The notes under the pieces are model-generated. The model ran no database searches and was not told the origin of the DNA. It was given only the letters and a program-made list of their open reading frames with translations. From Desulfobulbus propionicus (GTDB lineage: Bacteria > Desulfobacterota > Desulfobulbia > Desulfobulbales > Desulfobulbaceae): DNA of 64,000 nt. Below are positions 10,780 through 20,014 of this stretch, piece after piece. The position numbers and the translations under genes were made by a program. The stretch lies in assembly GCA_002748735.1 (NCBI GenBank), contig PDTC01000012.1, positions 61,253-125,252 on the forward strand. The letters are read 5' to 3'. How positions within the stretch are numbered: position 1 is the stretch's first letter; each line of letters begins with the position of its first letter.

Positions 10780-10911
10780 GCGACAAACGCAACCTAAACA
10801 TCTACCTGTAGAAATTTGCCGTTCTCATTAAAAATACATTTTTTTATCTGCTGCTATAAACTGCAAGGGCATACGGTGAAATTGGCGAGAAAGGGCTTTC
10901 CCGGCCGTGGA

Positions 10912-10952
10912 GGAAAAAGTAAGGGGGCAGAACACAAAGGTGCTGCCCCCTT
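10912..10952 (-). terminator. Rho-independent terminator after the 10964-11260 gene
   Basis: A perfect 10-bp stem, AAGGGGGCAG at 10921-10930 paired with CTGCCCCCTT at 10943-10952, is followed on the minus strand by ACTTTTTCC. It lies 11 nt past the stop of the small minus-strand gene. It could also act on glnS transcripts from the other side. Confidence 0.75.
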
Positions 10953-10963
10953 GATACTGCGGA

Positions 10964-11260
10964 TTATTTTCGTCGTACGGAACGCTTCGCTGCCTTCAGC
11001 GGGTTAATACGCTGAGTTTCCTTACGCTGCCCAGGCAACCAGCCAGGCGCATACTGCAACTGCCCTTCTGTGTACTTGTCCTTGGTCTCCTTATCCTTAA
11101 AGACCAGAACAAGCCCCCAGGAACCGTATTTCAACTCTTTGGGGTCCACCTGCACATATTCGATCTTTTTTTGTTCCAGCTCTTCCACCAACATACTGGT
11201 AGGCCTGACGTTACGAAAGACAACCCCTCCCTCAAAGTTCAGGGCAACCGAATGCTCCAT
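10964..11260 (-). CDS. Hypothetical protein
   Basis: A 98-aa basic protein with no family I recognise. It has an N-terminal beta-rich half (VALNFEGGVVFRNVR), a central VQVDPKELKYGSWGLVLVFKD and a lysine/arginine-rich tail (AAKRSVRRK). GGAG precedes the ATG and a good terminator follows the stop, which support a real gene. It lies downstream of, and in the same direction as, the nickel SOD pair, with a 59-nt gap to sodX. Confidence 0.55.
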   Translation of the reverse strand: MEHSVALNFEGGVVFRNVRPTSMLVEELEQKKIEYVQVDPKELKYGSWGLVLVFKDKETKDKYTEGQLQYAPGWLPGQRKETQRINPLKAAKRSVRRK

Positions 11261-11319
11261 GACATAAACTCCTCATCGTGCTGCACAGCAGCTGTTTTTT
11301 GATTGATACGCTTTGTTAG

Positions 11320-11601
11320 TTATGGTCGACGCACGACAAACAACACCGTTCCCAATAAACGCTCAGGCGAAACAATGCCCAGAGTTCGGGAATCGACGCC
11401 GTGCACACTATCGCTTTCCACCCAGTATCCCTGAGGGGTCTGATGCTTCACCCGTTTAACAAGGATACCCAGGTCATCGTGCCGCAGGACAACCAGCTGC
11501 CCCTTGCGGGGAGAACGAAACCAGCTGAAGGTGATGACAAAGTCACCATCTGCAAGCGTCGGCTCCATACTTGAGCCCTTGACGCTGAAAACCTTCAGCA
11601 C
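11320..11601 (-). CDS. sodX: Nickel superoxide dismutase maturation protease (S26 family)
   Basis: Short signal-peptidase-like serine protease (93 aa) of the S26 family. The Ser nucleophile lies in VKGSSMEPTLADGD near residue 11 and the general-base Lys in ILVKRVKH near residue 50. No transmembrane anchor is apparent, unlike LepB. It starts 9 nt after the nickel SOD stop. Proteases of this type (SodX/CbiX-like) are known to remove the NiSOD propeptide so that the new N-terminal His can bind nickel. Assignment rests on family plus adjacency. Confidence 0.88.
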   Translation of the reverse strand: MLKVFSVKGSSMEPTLADGDFVITFSWFRSPRKGQLVVLRHDDLGILVKRVKHQTPQGYWVESDSVHGVDSRTLGIVSPERLLGTVLFVVRRP

Positions 11602-11610
11602 ATTCGAACC

Positions 11611-12114
11611 TTACCCGTCAAGCCTGGGATAGACCACCTGCTCTGATGGCGGATAGGGGCAGGTAGCCGTGTAGGTCTTCACCCCTTTGGTGAGCCAGAA
11701 CCCCTCAGCAAACTTGTTGACGAGGTTGAGTAACTCCACAGCCATTTCCCGGTCCACATGCTGCTTGCATTTTGACCCCTGCATCATGATGGCATGAACG
11801 AGCTCATGAACCTGTGGTACCTGGTCGAACTGAGGTTGCTTGAAATAATCGCCCCAGATAACCCGGATTTCCTCTTTTACCTTAAGCGCATGAGCTTCCT
11901 TTTCATTGACCAGACGAACAAGGTTGGCATTATCGGTAAGACCGAGTTCCCCCTTGTCCTGTAGCTCGGTAATAAGATCTACCATACGGATGACCGTCAA
12001 TGCGCTTATCTGGGCTACGGCCGGATCGTAGATTTTACAGGGAATATCACAATGCGCGTTTGCCCGGGGAAAAGGCTGTTTTCGGTCCAGTCGATTGAAT
12101 AAAGAGTACAGCAT
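11611..12114 (-). CDS. sodN: Nickel-containing superoxide dismutase
   Basis: Dismutates superoxide using a nickel hook at the mature N terminus. From ATG 12114 (AGAGGTG ribosome site) the 167-aa product has a 20-residue propeptide, then HCDIPCKIYDP. His21, Cys22 and Cys26 become the nickel ligands His1, Cys2 and Cys6 after cleavage. The rest is the four-helix bundle. A longer in-frame start at 12213 lacks a ribosome site and is not used. Position 7 is Lys where many NiSODs have Gly. The propeptide contains an arginine but is not a clear Sec or Tat signal. Confidence 0.93.
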   Translation of the reverse strand: MLYSLFNRLDRKQPFPRANAHCDIPCKIYDPAVAQISALTVIRMVDLITELQDKGELGLTDNANLVRLVNEKEAHALKVKEEIRVIWGDYFKQPQFDQVPQVHELVHAIMMQGSKCKQHVDREMAVELLNLVNKFAEGFWLTKGVKTYTATCPYPPSEQVVYPRLDG

Positions 12115-12621
12115 AGTATCACCTCTTTCCTGAGTAGAAGAACTTACAGTTTCTGTTTTTTGGGGCCTTCCCCCACTGTTGACGCCGATTATCAAAAAAT
12201 GAGCTGCCGGCAACGAGCAGAGGTGGAATTTTGCCCAATTCTCAGGGTAGAGTTTTTTGCGTAAATTAGCAAGAACTAAAAAACAAAGGAGATCTTGGCT
12301 GCTGAAATTTTTCGTTCAAGATCAGGACATCCAAAAAGAATTTACCACAGCAATCTCGCCAATATTCCGATGCTACTTTTTTAGCATACCGTCACCCCCC
12401 TGTTTCCCAAGAACGGTCAGGATTCTCCGATACCCCGGCAATACCAGGGAGTTACCGGCAAGGATGTAGAGGGGCAACCTAACTCCTTGATCACAACAAG
12501 ACTGCATCATGTTTTCAGCTGACGTAAGAGGAGGCATAAAGCCCTTGAAAACCGTACGATCAGATCCACTGATGGACCCCTTGACCAGAACTGAGAATCT
12601 TTCTATAAGGTTATTTGTGAG
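12115..12621. other. Gene-poor intergenic region upstream of sodN
   Basis: About 500 nt without a supported gene. The right part is in frame with the OmpA-like fragment but broken by TGA at 12520 and 12592. On the minus strand a GATAAT hexamer lies about 70 nt upstream of sodN, without a clear -35. A plus-strand frame at 12257-12469 shows no recognisable domain. Confidence 0.35.
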
Positions 12622-12954
12622 TTGCTCCCTTTTGGATATCGTAAAAGTTTTGACAACCTCTCACCAGACAAAATAGCCGACTCGTTTCATAAAGCCAAAG
12701 GTGTTGTCGCAATCCATGGCCATACCGATGCCAAGGGCGCGAACGATTACAACCAGTCGCTTTCCGTGCGCCGGGCCGAGGCGGTTCACCTATGGCTGGT
12801 CGAAAAGGGCGGTGCTCAAGCCAACTATGAGATTATGGGACATGGCGAAACCCAGCCTGTGGCGCCTAATACCAATCCTGATGGCACAGACAACCCGGAT
12901 GGCAGGGCGCAAAACCGGCGGGTGGAGATCTCGATTCAAGCTGTGACCCCGTAA
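12622..12954 (+). pseudogene. OmpA-family C-terminal domain fragment
   Basis: About 110 codons resemble the C-terminal peptidoglycan-binding OmpA domain: IHGHTDAKGANDYNQSLSVRRAEAV and GRAQNRRVEISI. An intact member would normally carry a signal peptide and an N-terminal region; here the frame is closed by TGA at 12592-12594 and again at 12520. The only start is a TTG at 12622 without a ribosome site. I read it as the remnant of a larger outer-membrane protein gene. A short expressed protein is possible but less likely. Confidence 0.5.
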
Positions 12955-13326
12955 ATGGCACGTTGTTTTTACGTTTATGACCAGAACATTTGGCAGATAA
13001 TCGGGAAGTTGGAGAAGCTCTGTGTACCTGTGCCCTCTTACCCACCGGGAGTTTTCTCTAATATTCGAGAAGAAACCTGTTCAATTAAGGCTTCCAGCTT
13101 TTTATTGGCCTGGTCCGCTCTTCAGCAGTCCTGGATCTCACGAATAAGAGGCTCTTCAGGACAGAGCGATCTTAAAAATTCTTGCTGTTGAAATGGCGTT
13201 GCAGAGCACTCTGTTGAATACTTCGATGGCATTGGCCGTAGAGAGAGTTTTCTCGTCAGGATAGACGCACAAGGGGATGACATTCTCCTGGGGACGGGCC
13301 ACCGCCGATTTACCCGGAGCAAAAAA
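12955..13326. other. Gene-poor region after the OmpA remnant
   Basis: These 372 nt contain overlapping minus-strand frames (13122-13373 and 13156-13401) with no family I recognise and no ribosome sites. Taken with the neighbouring OmpA fragment, the region looks like decayed sequence. No repeats, att sites or transposase motifs were seen. Confidence 0.35.
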
Positions 13327-13794
13327 ATGACGCCAGCAATACACACTGCCAAAAAAGCCGGAATTACCTTCACGCTTCATGAATATGGCCATTCTCGGCA
13401 AGCCCCTTCATATGGTGAAGAGGCCGCGAAAAAGCTCGATGTCATCCCTGATCGGGTTTTCAAAACGCTGGTGGTGGCTGATGAAAACACCAAGCTTTAC
13501 GTTGCCGTTGTCCCGGTTACCTCGCAGTTAAACCTGAAGCTATTGGCCCGAGCCGCAGGTGTAAAAAAAATGACCATGGCCGATAAAAAACTGGTTGAGA
13601 AGACAACCGGGTATGTCCTGGGCGGCGTCAGCCCTCTCGGCCAAAAGAAAGCACTGCCCACCTTTGTCCACGCAACAGCCCAGCACCTCTCCACCATTTT
13701 TGTCAGCGCCGGAAAAAGGGGGCTGGAGCTGGAACTCGTCCCGGACGACCTGTTGCGGATAACCTCAGGGAGGTACCAGACGCTTTGTGCGTAA
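13327..13794 (+). CDS. ybaK: Cys-tRNA(Pro)/Cys-tRNA(Cys) deacylase YbaK
   Basis: Trans-editing enzyme that hydrolyses mischarged Cys-tRNA-Pro. The 155-aa product spans the YbaK/EbsC domain: FTLHEYGHSRQAPSYGEEAA, the RVFKTLVV strand with the catalytic Lys, the GVKKMTMADKK segment, and GYVLGGVSPLGQKK. GGAG precedes the ATG by seven bases. Full length and freestanding. Confidence 0.93.
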   Translation: MTPAIHTAKKAGITFTLHEYGHSRQAPSYGEEAAKKLDVIPDRVFKTLVVADENTKLYVAVVPVTSQLNLKLLARAAGVKKMTMADKKLVEKTTGYVLGGVSPLGQKKALPTFVHATAQHLSTIFVSAGKRGLELELVPDDLLRITSGRYQTLCA

Positions 13795-13872
13795 CAGGCC
13801 AAAATCTACCGCACCGAGCGGTCTCCCATCCGGCGGCAGACAAGTCACTCGGTTGACGTTCAAAACTTCTCC

Positions 13873-14658
13873 ATGCATGTACAGACCTGTAAAACAACTT
13901 GCCTTACCTACCTGACCTGCGAAGCACTGGCTTCACCCCATGGAATTTTCACCTGTGCCGGCGGTGTGAGTACGGGCCTGTTCCAGGGGCTCAACCTCGG
14001 GTTCAACACTGAAGATGAGGAAAAAAAGGTTGAGGAGAACCGCAGACAGGTGCAGGAGACACTCTCTCTTACCAGGCTCGCCACTGTCCACCAGGTACAT
14101 GGTGACCGTTTCCTTGTCATTGACAGTGCCGGGGATACCCTGGCCACCGAGACATCAGGCTATGACGGCCTACTCACCGACCTTCCCGGTGTAGGACTTT
14201 TAATCCAGCATGCCGACTGTCAGGCAATTCTCTTGCACGATCCGCAACAGAGCGCTGTGGGAGCCGCACACAACGGCTGGCGCGGCTCAGTGCTTGACGT
14301 GCCAGGTAAAATTGTTGCAAGGATGTGCGAGGAATACGGCAGTGATCCCGCCAATCTCCAGGCCCTCATCGGTCCGTCGCTGGGCCCCTGCTGCGCGGAG
14401 TTCATCCATTACCAAAAGGAACTGCCCGAATGGATGTGGCGCCACCGCCTCTGCACCTGCCATTTCGATTTCTGGAGTATCACCCGGCAACAACTCACAA
14501 ATGCAGGGCTACGGGATAAACATATTTACCAGGCATCCATCTGCACCCAGTGTGATCCCCGGTTTTACTCTTACCGCAGGGCTGTCAGGGAAACTGGCGG
14601 AATCACAGGCCGTAACGGCGCAGTGATTGCATTGGCAGCAAAAGAGGAAAGTGCATAA
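13873..14658 (+). CDS. pgeF: Peptidoglycan editing factor/polyphenol oxidase family protein (YfiH)
   Basis: Member of the YfiH/LACC1 family. Characterised relatives act as purine nucleoside phosphorylase/adenosine deaminase or remove misincorporated serine from peptidoglycan precursors. The 261-aa product has ATVHQVHGDRFLVID with the first metal-binding His, IQHADCQAILLHDP with the Cys, and VGAAHNGWRGS with the second His. No good ribosome site precedes ATG 13873, so the first few residues are uncertain. The cellular role here cannot be chosen from sequence. Confidence 0.88.
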   Translation: MHVQTCKTTCLTYLTCEALASPHGIFTCAGGVSTGLFQGLNLGFNTEDEEKKVEENRRQVQETLSLTRLATVHQVHGDRFLVIDSAGDTLATETSGYDGLLTDLPGVGLLIQHADCQAILLHDPQQSAVGAAHNGWRGSVLDVPGKIVARMCEEYGSDPANLQALIGPSLGPCCAEFIHYQKELPEWMWRHRLCTCHFDFWSITRQQLTNAGLRDKHIYQASICTQCDPRFYSYRRAVRETGGITGRNGAVIALAAKEESA

Positions 14659-14687
14659 AGGCCCCGCGAGGATCTGCAGGCAACGGT

Positions 14688-15446
14688 TCAGTGAAGAATC
14701 TGACTCAGAAACAGTTGGGTCCGCTCATGCTGGGGGTTGTCAAAAAACTCCTGGGGACTGTTCTCTTCAACAATCTGTCCCTCATCCATAAACAGGACCC
14801 GATGAGCGACACTCCTGGCAAATCCCATCTCATGGGTGACCACCAGCATGGTCATCCCCTCTTCCGCCAGTTCAATCATGGCATCCAGAACCTCTTTGAC
14901 CATCTCCGGGTCAAGGGCTGAGGTCGGTTCATCAAAGAGCATCACATTGGGCTTCATGCACAGGCTTCGGGCAATGGCCACCCGCTGCTGCTGGCCGCCA
15001 GATAACTGCCCAGGATATTTGCCTGCCTGCTCGGCAATCTGCACCTTCTCCAGGTAGTACATGGCCGTCTCTTCCGCTTCTTTTCTGGGGGTCTTGCGGA
15101 CCCAGATTGGCCCCAGAGTGAGATTGTCGAGGATACTCAGATGGGGAAACAGGTTAAAGTGCTGAAAGACCATGCCCACCTCGGCACGCACCTTTTCAAT
15201 GTTCTTCAGGTCATTGTTGAGTTCAATGCCATCAACGACGATCCTCCCTTTCTGGTGCTCCTCCAGATGATTGATGCAGCGAATCATCGTTGATTTCCCA
15301 GAACCAGACGGGCCGCAGACAACGATACGCTCCTGACGGCTCACATCGAGGTTGATATCCTTGAGCACATGAAATTCACCGTACCACTTGTGCATGCCGC
15401 GGATATGGATAATGATATCATCCTGTTCAGGTTGTACTGTTGTCAT
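14688..15446 (-). CDS. aapP: General L-amino acid ABC transporter ATP-binding protein
   Basis: Energises amino-acid uptake. Walker [11 protein letters not shown], the signature [15 protein letters not shown], Walker [14 protein letters not shown] and the switch His in [10 protein letters not shown] are all present. Last gene of the aapJQMP set. The start is uncertain: ATG 15446 gives 252 aa, the usual length, but lacks a ribosome site. A GTG at 15512, directly abutting the aapM stop, would add 22 residues. Confidence 0.93.
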   Translation of the reverse strand: MTTVQPEQDDIIIHIRGMHKWYGEFHVLKDINLDVSRQERIVVCGPSGSGKSTMIRCINHLEEHQKGRIVVDGIELNNDLKNIEKVRAEVGMVFQHFNLFPHLSILDNLTLGPIWVRKTPRKEAEETAMYYLEKVQIAEQAGKYPGQLSGGQQQRVAIARSLCMKPNVMLFDEPTSALDPEMVKEVLDAMIELAEEGMTMLVVTHEMGFARSVAHRVLFMDEGQIVEENSPQEFFDNPQHERTQLFLSQILH

Positions 15447-15512
15447 GAGGAAAAAACTGGCGTTAAAATTTACAGGGATCTCCGACAGCACCATGTGCCG
15501 GAAACTCAGCAC

Positions 15513-16613
15513 CTAAAGGCCGGTATCCAACTCCCGTTCGAGCCGGCGACTGTAGTTGGACATAAAAAAACAGCAGACAAAATAGATCAGGGCGACAAAG
15601 ACGTACATCTCGGCAGAAAACCCCATCCACTTGGGTTCACTCAGCACGGTCTGCGAAGTCCGGAGCAGATCGAACAGGGCGATTATCACCACCAGCGAGG
15701 TATCTTTGAAGGCGGTTATCAGGACACTGACTGTGGGGGGGATAACGATTTTGAGTGCCTGCGGCAGTACGATCAGGCGCATGGTCTGGAAATAATTCAA
15801 CCCCAGCGACTCAGCGGCCTCATACTGCCCCTGGGCAATGCCCTGCAGGCCGCCGCGTACCACCTCGGCCACATAGGCGGCAGTAAAGAGGATAATAGCG
15901 ACCTGGGCCCGCAGGATATTGTTCACCGTCAAACCTTCGGGCAAAAAGAGGGGGAACACCACCGAGGACATGAACAGCATACTGATCAGCGGCACCCCTC
16001 GAATCAGTTCAATGTAGATGACACTGAAGCTCTTGATAACCGGCATCTTTGATTGCCGGCCCAGCGCCAACACCACCCCAAGGGGATAGGCAGCGGCGAG
16101 GCCAAACACGCTCAGCATGAGCGTAAGCGGCAGGCCACTCCACTGCGAGCTCTCCACCGCAGAGAGCCCGAAAAGACCACCCTTCATCAGCACCGCCATC
16201 ACCAGGAGCCCCACCCCCCACAGAGAGGCAAGTGAACGTTTCCAGTGCTGCCGGTTCTGGCTGTAGAAGAGCAGCAGCACCAATACCACCATGGCGAGTA
16301 GCGGCCGCCACTGTTCACTGGCAGGAAAAAATCCAAAGATGATGAACCGAAGATTCGCAGGAATAATCGACCAGCAGGCGCCGTCGAGTTCCCGGCACTC
16401 TTCAGCACTGGCAACCCATGAGCTCTTGAGCAGTGCCCAGTTTACCAGGACAGGCACGATTTTCCACAAAAGGTAGAGGACCAGTAGGGTCAGGATCGAG
16501 TTGAAGACACCACTGAACAGATTTTTCCTGATCCAGCCGAGAACACCGACCTGGGAGGCTGGCGGTTTCATGGACTCAGTGCCTGCGGCAGATGTCGGTT
16601 TCACCGTCATCAT
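15513..16613 (-). CDS. aapM: General L-amino acid ABC transporter permease AapM
   Basis: Inner-membrane permease of 366 aa with several hydrophobic segments. The coupling-helix EAA-type region reads AAESLGLNYFQTMRLIVLPQALKIVIPP. An extended N-terminal part with extra membrane segments and a periplasmic loop rich in Cys/Glu (WVASAEECRELDGACWSII) is characteristic of AapM rather than the shorter GlnP/HisM permeases. It ends where aapP begins and starts at the stop of aapQ. Confidence 0.92.
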   Translation of the reverse strand: MMTVKPTSAAGTESMKPPASQVGVLGWIRKNLFSGVFNSILTLLVLYLLWKIVPVLVNWALLKSSWVASAEECRELDGACWSIIPANLRFIIFGFFPASEQWRPLLAMVVLVLLLFYSQNRQHWKRSLASLWGVGLLVMAVLMKGGLFGLSAVESSQWSGLPLTLMLSVFGLAAAYPLGVVLALGRQSKMPVIKSFSVIYIELIRGVPLISMLFMSSVVFPLFLPEGLTVNNILRAQVAIILFTAAYVAEVVRGGLQGIAQGQYEAAESLGLNYFQTMRLIVLPQALKIVIPPTVSVLITAFKDTSLVVIIALFDLLRTSQTVLSEPKWMGFSAEMYVFVALIYFVCCFFMSNYSRRLERELDTGL

Positions 16614-17816
16614 TTACCGTTCCACCAGGGCAGTCTTTTTATTGTACCAGTTCATAAAGGCTGAGGTGCTCAGGCTGAAAAAAAGGTAGACAAGCATGAT
16701 CAGGGCCACACCTTCAATGGCCTGACCGGTCTGGTTGATGGCAGTCCCTGCCACAGAAACAAAATCCGGATAACCAATGGCCACAGCCAGAGAACTGTTC
16801 TTGGTAAGGTTCAGGAGTTGACTGGTAAGCGGCGGGATAATCACCCGCATAGCCTGGGGCAGGATCACCAGGCTGAGCACCTGGCCGGGCTTGAGCCCGA
16901 GCGACATTGCCGCCTCGGTCTGGCCCTGACTCACCGCCTGGATACCAGCCCGCACCACTTCCGCAACAAAGGCCGCCGTATACAGTACCAGTCCCAGGAG
17001 CAATGCCGTGAATTCAGGGCTGACGCTCATTCCCCCCTTGAAGTTGAACCCTTTCAACTGTGGAACATCGATGGCCAGAGGCGCACCGCCCAGCAGCCAG
17101 CTGCTCAGGGGCAGGCCGATAACCAGCACCAGGGCAGTACGAAAAACAGGAAAGGAGAGGCCAGTGGCGTCCTGCCGGGCCCTGGCCCAGCGTCTCAGCA
17201 GATAGACCAGGACAAGTGAGAGAAAAAAGGCCGCCAGCATCCACGAGTATACTGGATGGGGTTCTGGCACAGGAAACATCAGGCCGCGGTTACAGAGAAA
17301 CACTCCGGAAAAAAGTTCCAGTGCCTTTTTGGGCGGTGGCAGCATCTCGTAAAAAAACGCGTAACAGAAAAACAGCTGCAAAAGCACTGGTATGTTCTGG
17401 AACACCTCAATATAGGCGGCAGCCAGCCTCGAGACCAGCCAGTTGGAGGAGAGACGGGCAACACCGATGAGCGTACCGAGCACCACTGTCAGTAAGATCC
17501 CGATAAAGGAGACCTTGAAGGTATTGAGTACCCCGACGATCAGCGCCTTTGCATAGGTGTCGGCCGCAGAATAGGCGATCATGCTCTCGCCGATCTCGAA
17601 CGAGGCCTCTTTTTTCAAAAAGCCAAATCCGGTAGCAATCGACTGCTTCTCCAGGTTTGCCGTAGTATTGGATATCAGGTAGTAACCGAGCAGTCCCACC
17701 ATTCCCGCTGCCAGCACCTGATAAACGATGGCCCGTTTGTCGGCGTCATGCCAGAAGGGAATCTTCTCAGGCATCACAACAGGCTCTGCATTGGTGGGAA
17801 GAGGCTCGTTACTCAT
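16614..17816 (-). CDS. aapQ: General L-amino acid ABC transporter permease AapQ
   Basis: Partner permease of AapM. The coupling motif AAMSLGLKPGQVLSLVILPQAMRVIIPP is near residue 310, and the N-terminal membrane segment (VYQVLAAGMVGLLGYYLI) precedes a long periplasmic loop. I use ATG 17816 (400 aa); a TTG at 17840 is in frame but has no better ribosome site. It abuts aapM without a gap, pointing to one transcript. Confidence 0.92.
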   Translation of the reverse strand: MSNEPLPTNAEPVVMPEKIPFWHDADKRAIVYQVLAAGMVGLLGYYLISNTTANLEKQSIATGFGFLKKEASFEIGESMIAYSAADTYAKALIVGVLNTFKVSFIGILLTVVLGTLIGVARLSSNWLVSRLAAAYIEVFQNIPVLLQLFFCYAFFYEMLPPPKKALELFSGVFLCNRGLMFPVPEPHPVYSWMLAAFFLSLVLVYLLRRWARARQDATGLSFPVFRTALVLVIGLPLSSWLLGGAPLAIDVPQLKGFNFKGGMSVSPEFTALLLGLVLYTAAFVAEVVRAGIQAVSQGQTEAAMSLGLKPGQVLSLVILPQAMRVIIPPLTSQLLNLTKNSSLAVAIGYPDFVSVAGTAINQTGQAIEGVALIMLVYLFFSLSTSAFMNWYNKKTALVER

Positions 17817-17936
17817 AGACCGGGTCAACTCGACAGACAAAGGACAGGGGCATTCTCTGGGAACACCCCTGGTACAGAGATCAGGGAAACCTCACAGCTT
17901 CCAGGTTTCCGCTACCGTGAGGTCTTCCTGGATGGC

Positions 17937-18953
17937 TTACTTGAACGGCGGGACATACATCAGTCCTCCCTCCGTCCACAGGGCATTGAGTCCGCGCTCA
18001 AGCTTAAGCGGGGTGTTCACTCCGACATTGCGCTCAAAAACTTCGCCGTAGTTCCCCACCATTTTGATGATGTTGTAGGCCCATTTCTCATCCAGGCCAA
18101 GGGCTTCACCGTTACCGGGGGATACCCCCAGAAACCGCTGAATCTTAGGGTCAGAGCTTTTGAGCATCTCGTCGACATTCTTTGAGGTAATTCCCAGCTC
18201 TTCGGCAGCGATCATTGCCATAACCGCATAGTTGACGATATCATACCACTGGTCGTCACCATGACGGACTGTCGGGGCCAATGGCTCCTTGGAGATGACA
18301 TCGGGGAGGATAACGTAATCATCGGGGTTGGGGGCGACCGCACGGATACCGGCGAGCTGCGAGACATCCGAGGTCAGCACGTCGCAACGTCCGGCAAAGA
18401 AGGCCTTGTTAAGCTCAGGGGTACTCTCGATGACCACCGGTTTCATCTCCATCTTGTTGGCCCGGAAAAAATCGGCGACATTGAGCTCGGTGGTGGTGCC
18501 GGGCAAGACACAGACCGTCGCACCGTCAAGCTCCTTGGCGCTGGTAACACCAAGGTTTTTGGCGATGAGAAACCCCTGGCCGTCATAGTAGTTCACATGA
18601 ACAAAATCAAGCCCCATGGCTGTATCCCGGCTAAGCGTCTGGGTGAGGTTCCGGGTAAGGACATCAATTTCACCGGACTGCAGGGCAGTCATTCTGGTCT
18701 TGGCTGTCAAGGGGATAAACTTCAGCTTGTCTGGTACGCCAAAAACGGCAACAGAGATGGCGCGGGCCGTATCAACATCCAGTCCCTGCCAGACCCCTTT
18801 GTCATCAGCCTTGGAGAATCCGAACAGCCCTTCGTTGACACCGACACGGATCACCCCGGCATCCTGCACATCTTTGAGGGTTCCAGCACAGGCCACACCT
18901 GTCGCTGCTATCATCGTCGCTGTCACGGTAATACTTTTCAAGAGACGTTTCAT
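17937..18953 (-). CDS. aapJ: General L-amino acid ABC transporter substrate-binding protein
   Basis: Periplasmic amino-acid-binding protein, 338 aa. The N terminus MKRLLKSITVTATMIAATG with ACAG after it is a Sec signal peptide, probably cut after GVACA. The body is a family 3 solute-binding protein: VQDAGVIRVGVNEGLFGFS, LDVDTARAISVAVFG and VCVLPGTTTELNVADFF. A strong GGGAGGAG ribosome site precedes the ATG. First gene of aapJQMP, a broad-specificity L-amino-acid uptake system best known from rhizobia. Confidence 0.94.
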   Translation of the reverse strand: MKRLLKSITVTATMIAATGVACAGTLKDVQDAGVIRVGVNEGLFGFSKADDKGVWQGLDVDTARAISVAVFGVPDKLKFIPLTAKTRMTALQSGEIDVLTRNLTQTLSRDTAMGLDFVHVNYYDGQGFLIAKNLGVTSAKELDGATVCVLPGTTTELNVADFFRANKMEMKPVVIESTPELNKAFFAGRCDVLTSDVSQLAGIRAVAPNPDDYVILPDVISKEPLAPTVRHGDDQWYDIVNYAVMAMIAAEELGITSKNVDEMLKSSDPKIQRFLGVSPGNGEALGLDEKWAYNIIKMVGNYGEVFERNVGVNTPLKLERGLNALWTEGGLMYVPPFK

Positions 18954-19254
18954 CTACTCTCCTCCCTGAAATAAGGTTGATTTTTTCTTCAGGATGTCAC
19001 CCGGCAGTGATCAATACCACCGGGAACGAGCCGCAAGGCTTTGTAAACCAGCCTTCCATGGCTCCTCAAGGGCTGACAACCGTTGCACCCTTCTCAAACT
19101 CTGTATGCCGAGAGTGTCCAACAAGGCGAAGACGCAACAGATACACTAAAAACAACACCTATTGAGCCGGTCGTCACGGTTTTTGTCAATAACAATTTAG
19201 AAAAACACCTGCAAAGCCGTATGTTTTTTCTGTGGATCCCATAAAAACGACGGC
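18954..19254. other. Upstream region of the aap operon
   Basis: Roughly 300 nt between aapJ and the EEP-family gene, both leftward. On the minus strand a TTGACA at 19187-19182 could be a -35 for aapJ, but the hexamer 17 bases on (CTCAAT) is a poor -10. No terminator or riboswitch was recognised. Confidence 0.3.
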
Positions 19255-19992
19255 TCAATCACAAAACTCGAAGTCACAGATCATCGGCACATGATCAGAA
19301 AAACGCACGGACGGAACACGAAAGTTCCGCACTTCCAGGTGGCGGGAATGCAGAATAAAATCCAGCTGGCGATTCGGAGCGGCAGCTGGAAAACTGGGCT
19401 GCCGCTCCCGGTTAGCGTTGACCAGGCCGGTGGCCCCGAGAAAAAGTCCGAGCTCGCGGTCCCCCTGGAGGACGTTGAAATCACCGGCAAGAATAACCGG
19501 GCCATCGACGCCGCGAAGGATATTGTAGAGTCGCTCCAGCTGATACTGACGGTTGCGATAGGTGAGTGACAGGTGGACGAGAAAGACCGTCACCTGCTGC
19601 AACCTGGCTTCGATGACAAGCCGTTTCACCCCCTTTTGAAAATAGTGGAAGGAATGATCGAGGATAGGGGTTCGGGCCAATACCGCGTTGCCCTGCTGCT
19701 TCATAACCGGCAGACGCTGAGCAACGGAACCATTGCCGTATTTTGATTCCACCAGGTGATAATGGCCGAGCCGCTCGGAGATCACCTCGGCCTGGCACTG
19801 GTGATGCATGCGGAACGAGCCGCTGTCCACCTCTACCAGGCCGACAATATCAGGTTGTTCTTCTTTAAGAAACCCGATGATCCGGTCGAGGTTGCGTGAT
19901 GAATGGCGAAGATACCCGGCATACGGGAAAGGCAGATGAAACCGGGTGCCCTCGCCGGTCGCGTAACGGATATTGTAGAGAAGAAATCGCAC
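19255..19992 (-). CDS. Endonuclease/exonuclease/phosphatase family protein
   Basis: Protein of the EEP fold, 245 aa from GTG 19992. The usual metal and catalytic positions are visible: RFLLYNIRYATG, DIVGLVEVD with the metal-binding Glu, VHLSLTYRNR with the first His, VILAGDFNV, and SDHVPMICDF at the end. A longer frame extends into pcnB but lacks family similarity there. It starts 22 nt after the pcnB stop and is probably co-transcribed. The substrate (nucleic acid, phospholipid or inositol phosphate) is unknown. Confidence 0.85.
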   Translation of the reverse strand: MRFLLYNIRYATGEGTRFHLPFPYAGYLRHSSRNLDRIIGFLKEEQPDIVGLVEVDSGSFRMHHQCQAEVISERLGHYHLVESKYGNGSVAQRLPVMKQQGNAVLARTPILDHSFHYFQKGVKRLVIEARLQQVTVFLVHLSLTYRNRQYQLERLYNILRGVDGPVILAGDFNVLQGDRELGLFLGATGLVNANRERQPSFPAAAPNRQLDFILHSRHLEVRNFRVPSVRFSDHVPMICDFEFCD

Positions 19993-20014
19993 GGTGCGCT
20001 CAGGTCCTGTCTGG

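Noticed and set aside
12592-12594. TGA upstream of the OmpA-like fragment as a further Sec codon
   Set aside because: No GGU-loop hairpin follows within 11-20 nt, the upstream frame has no OmpA or leader character, and another TGA occurs at 12520.
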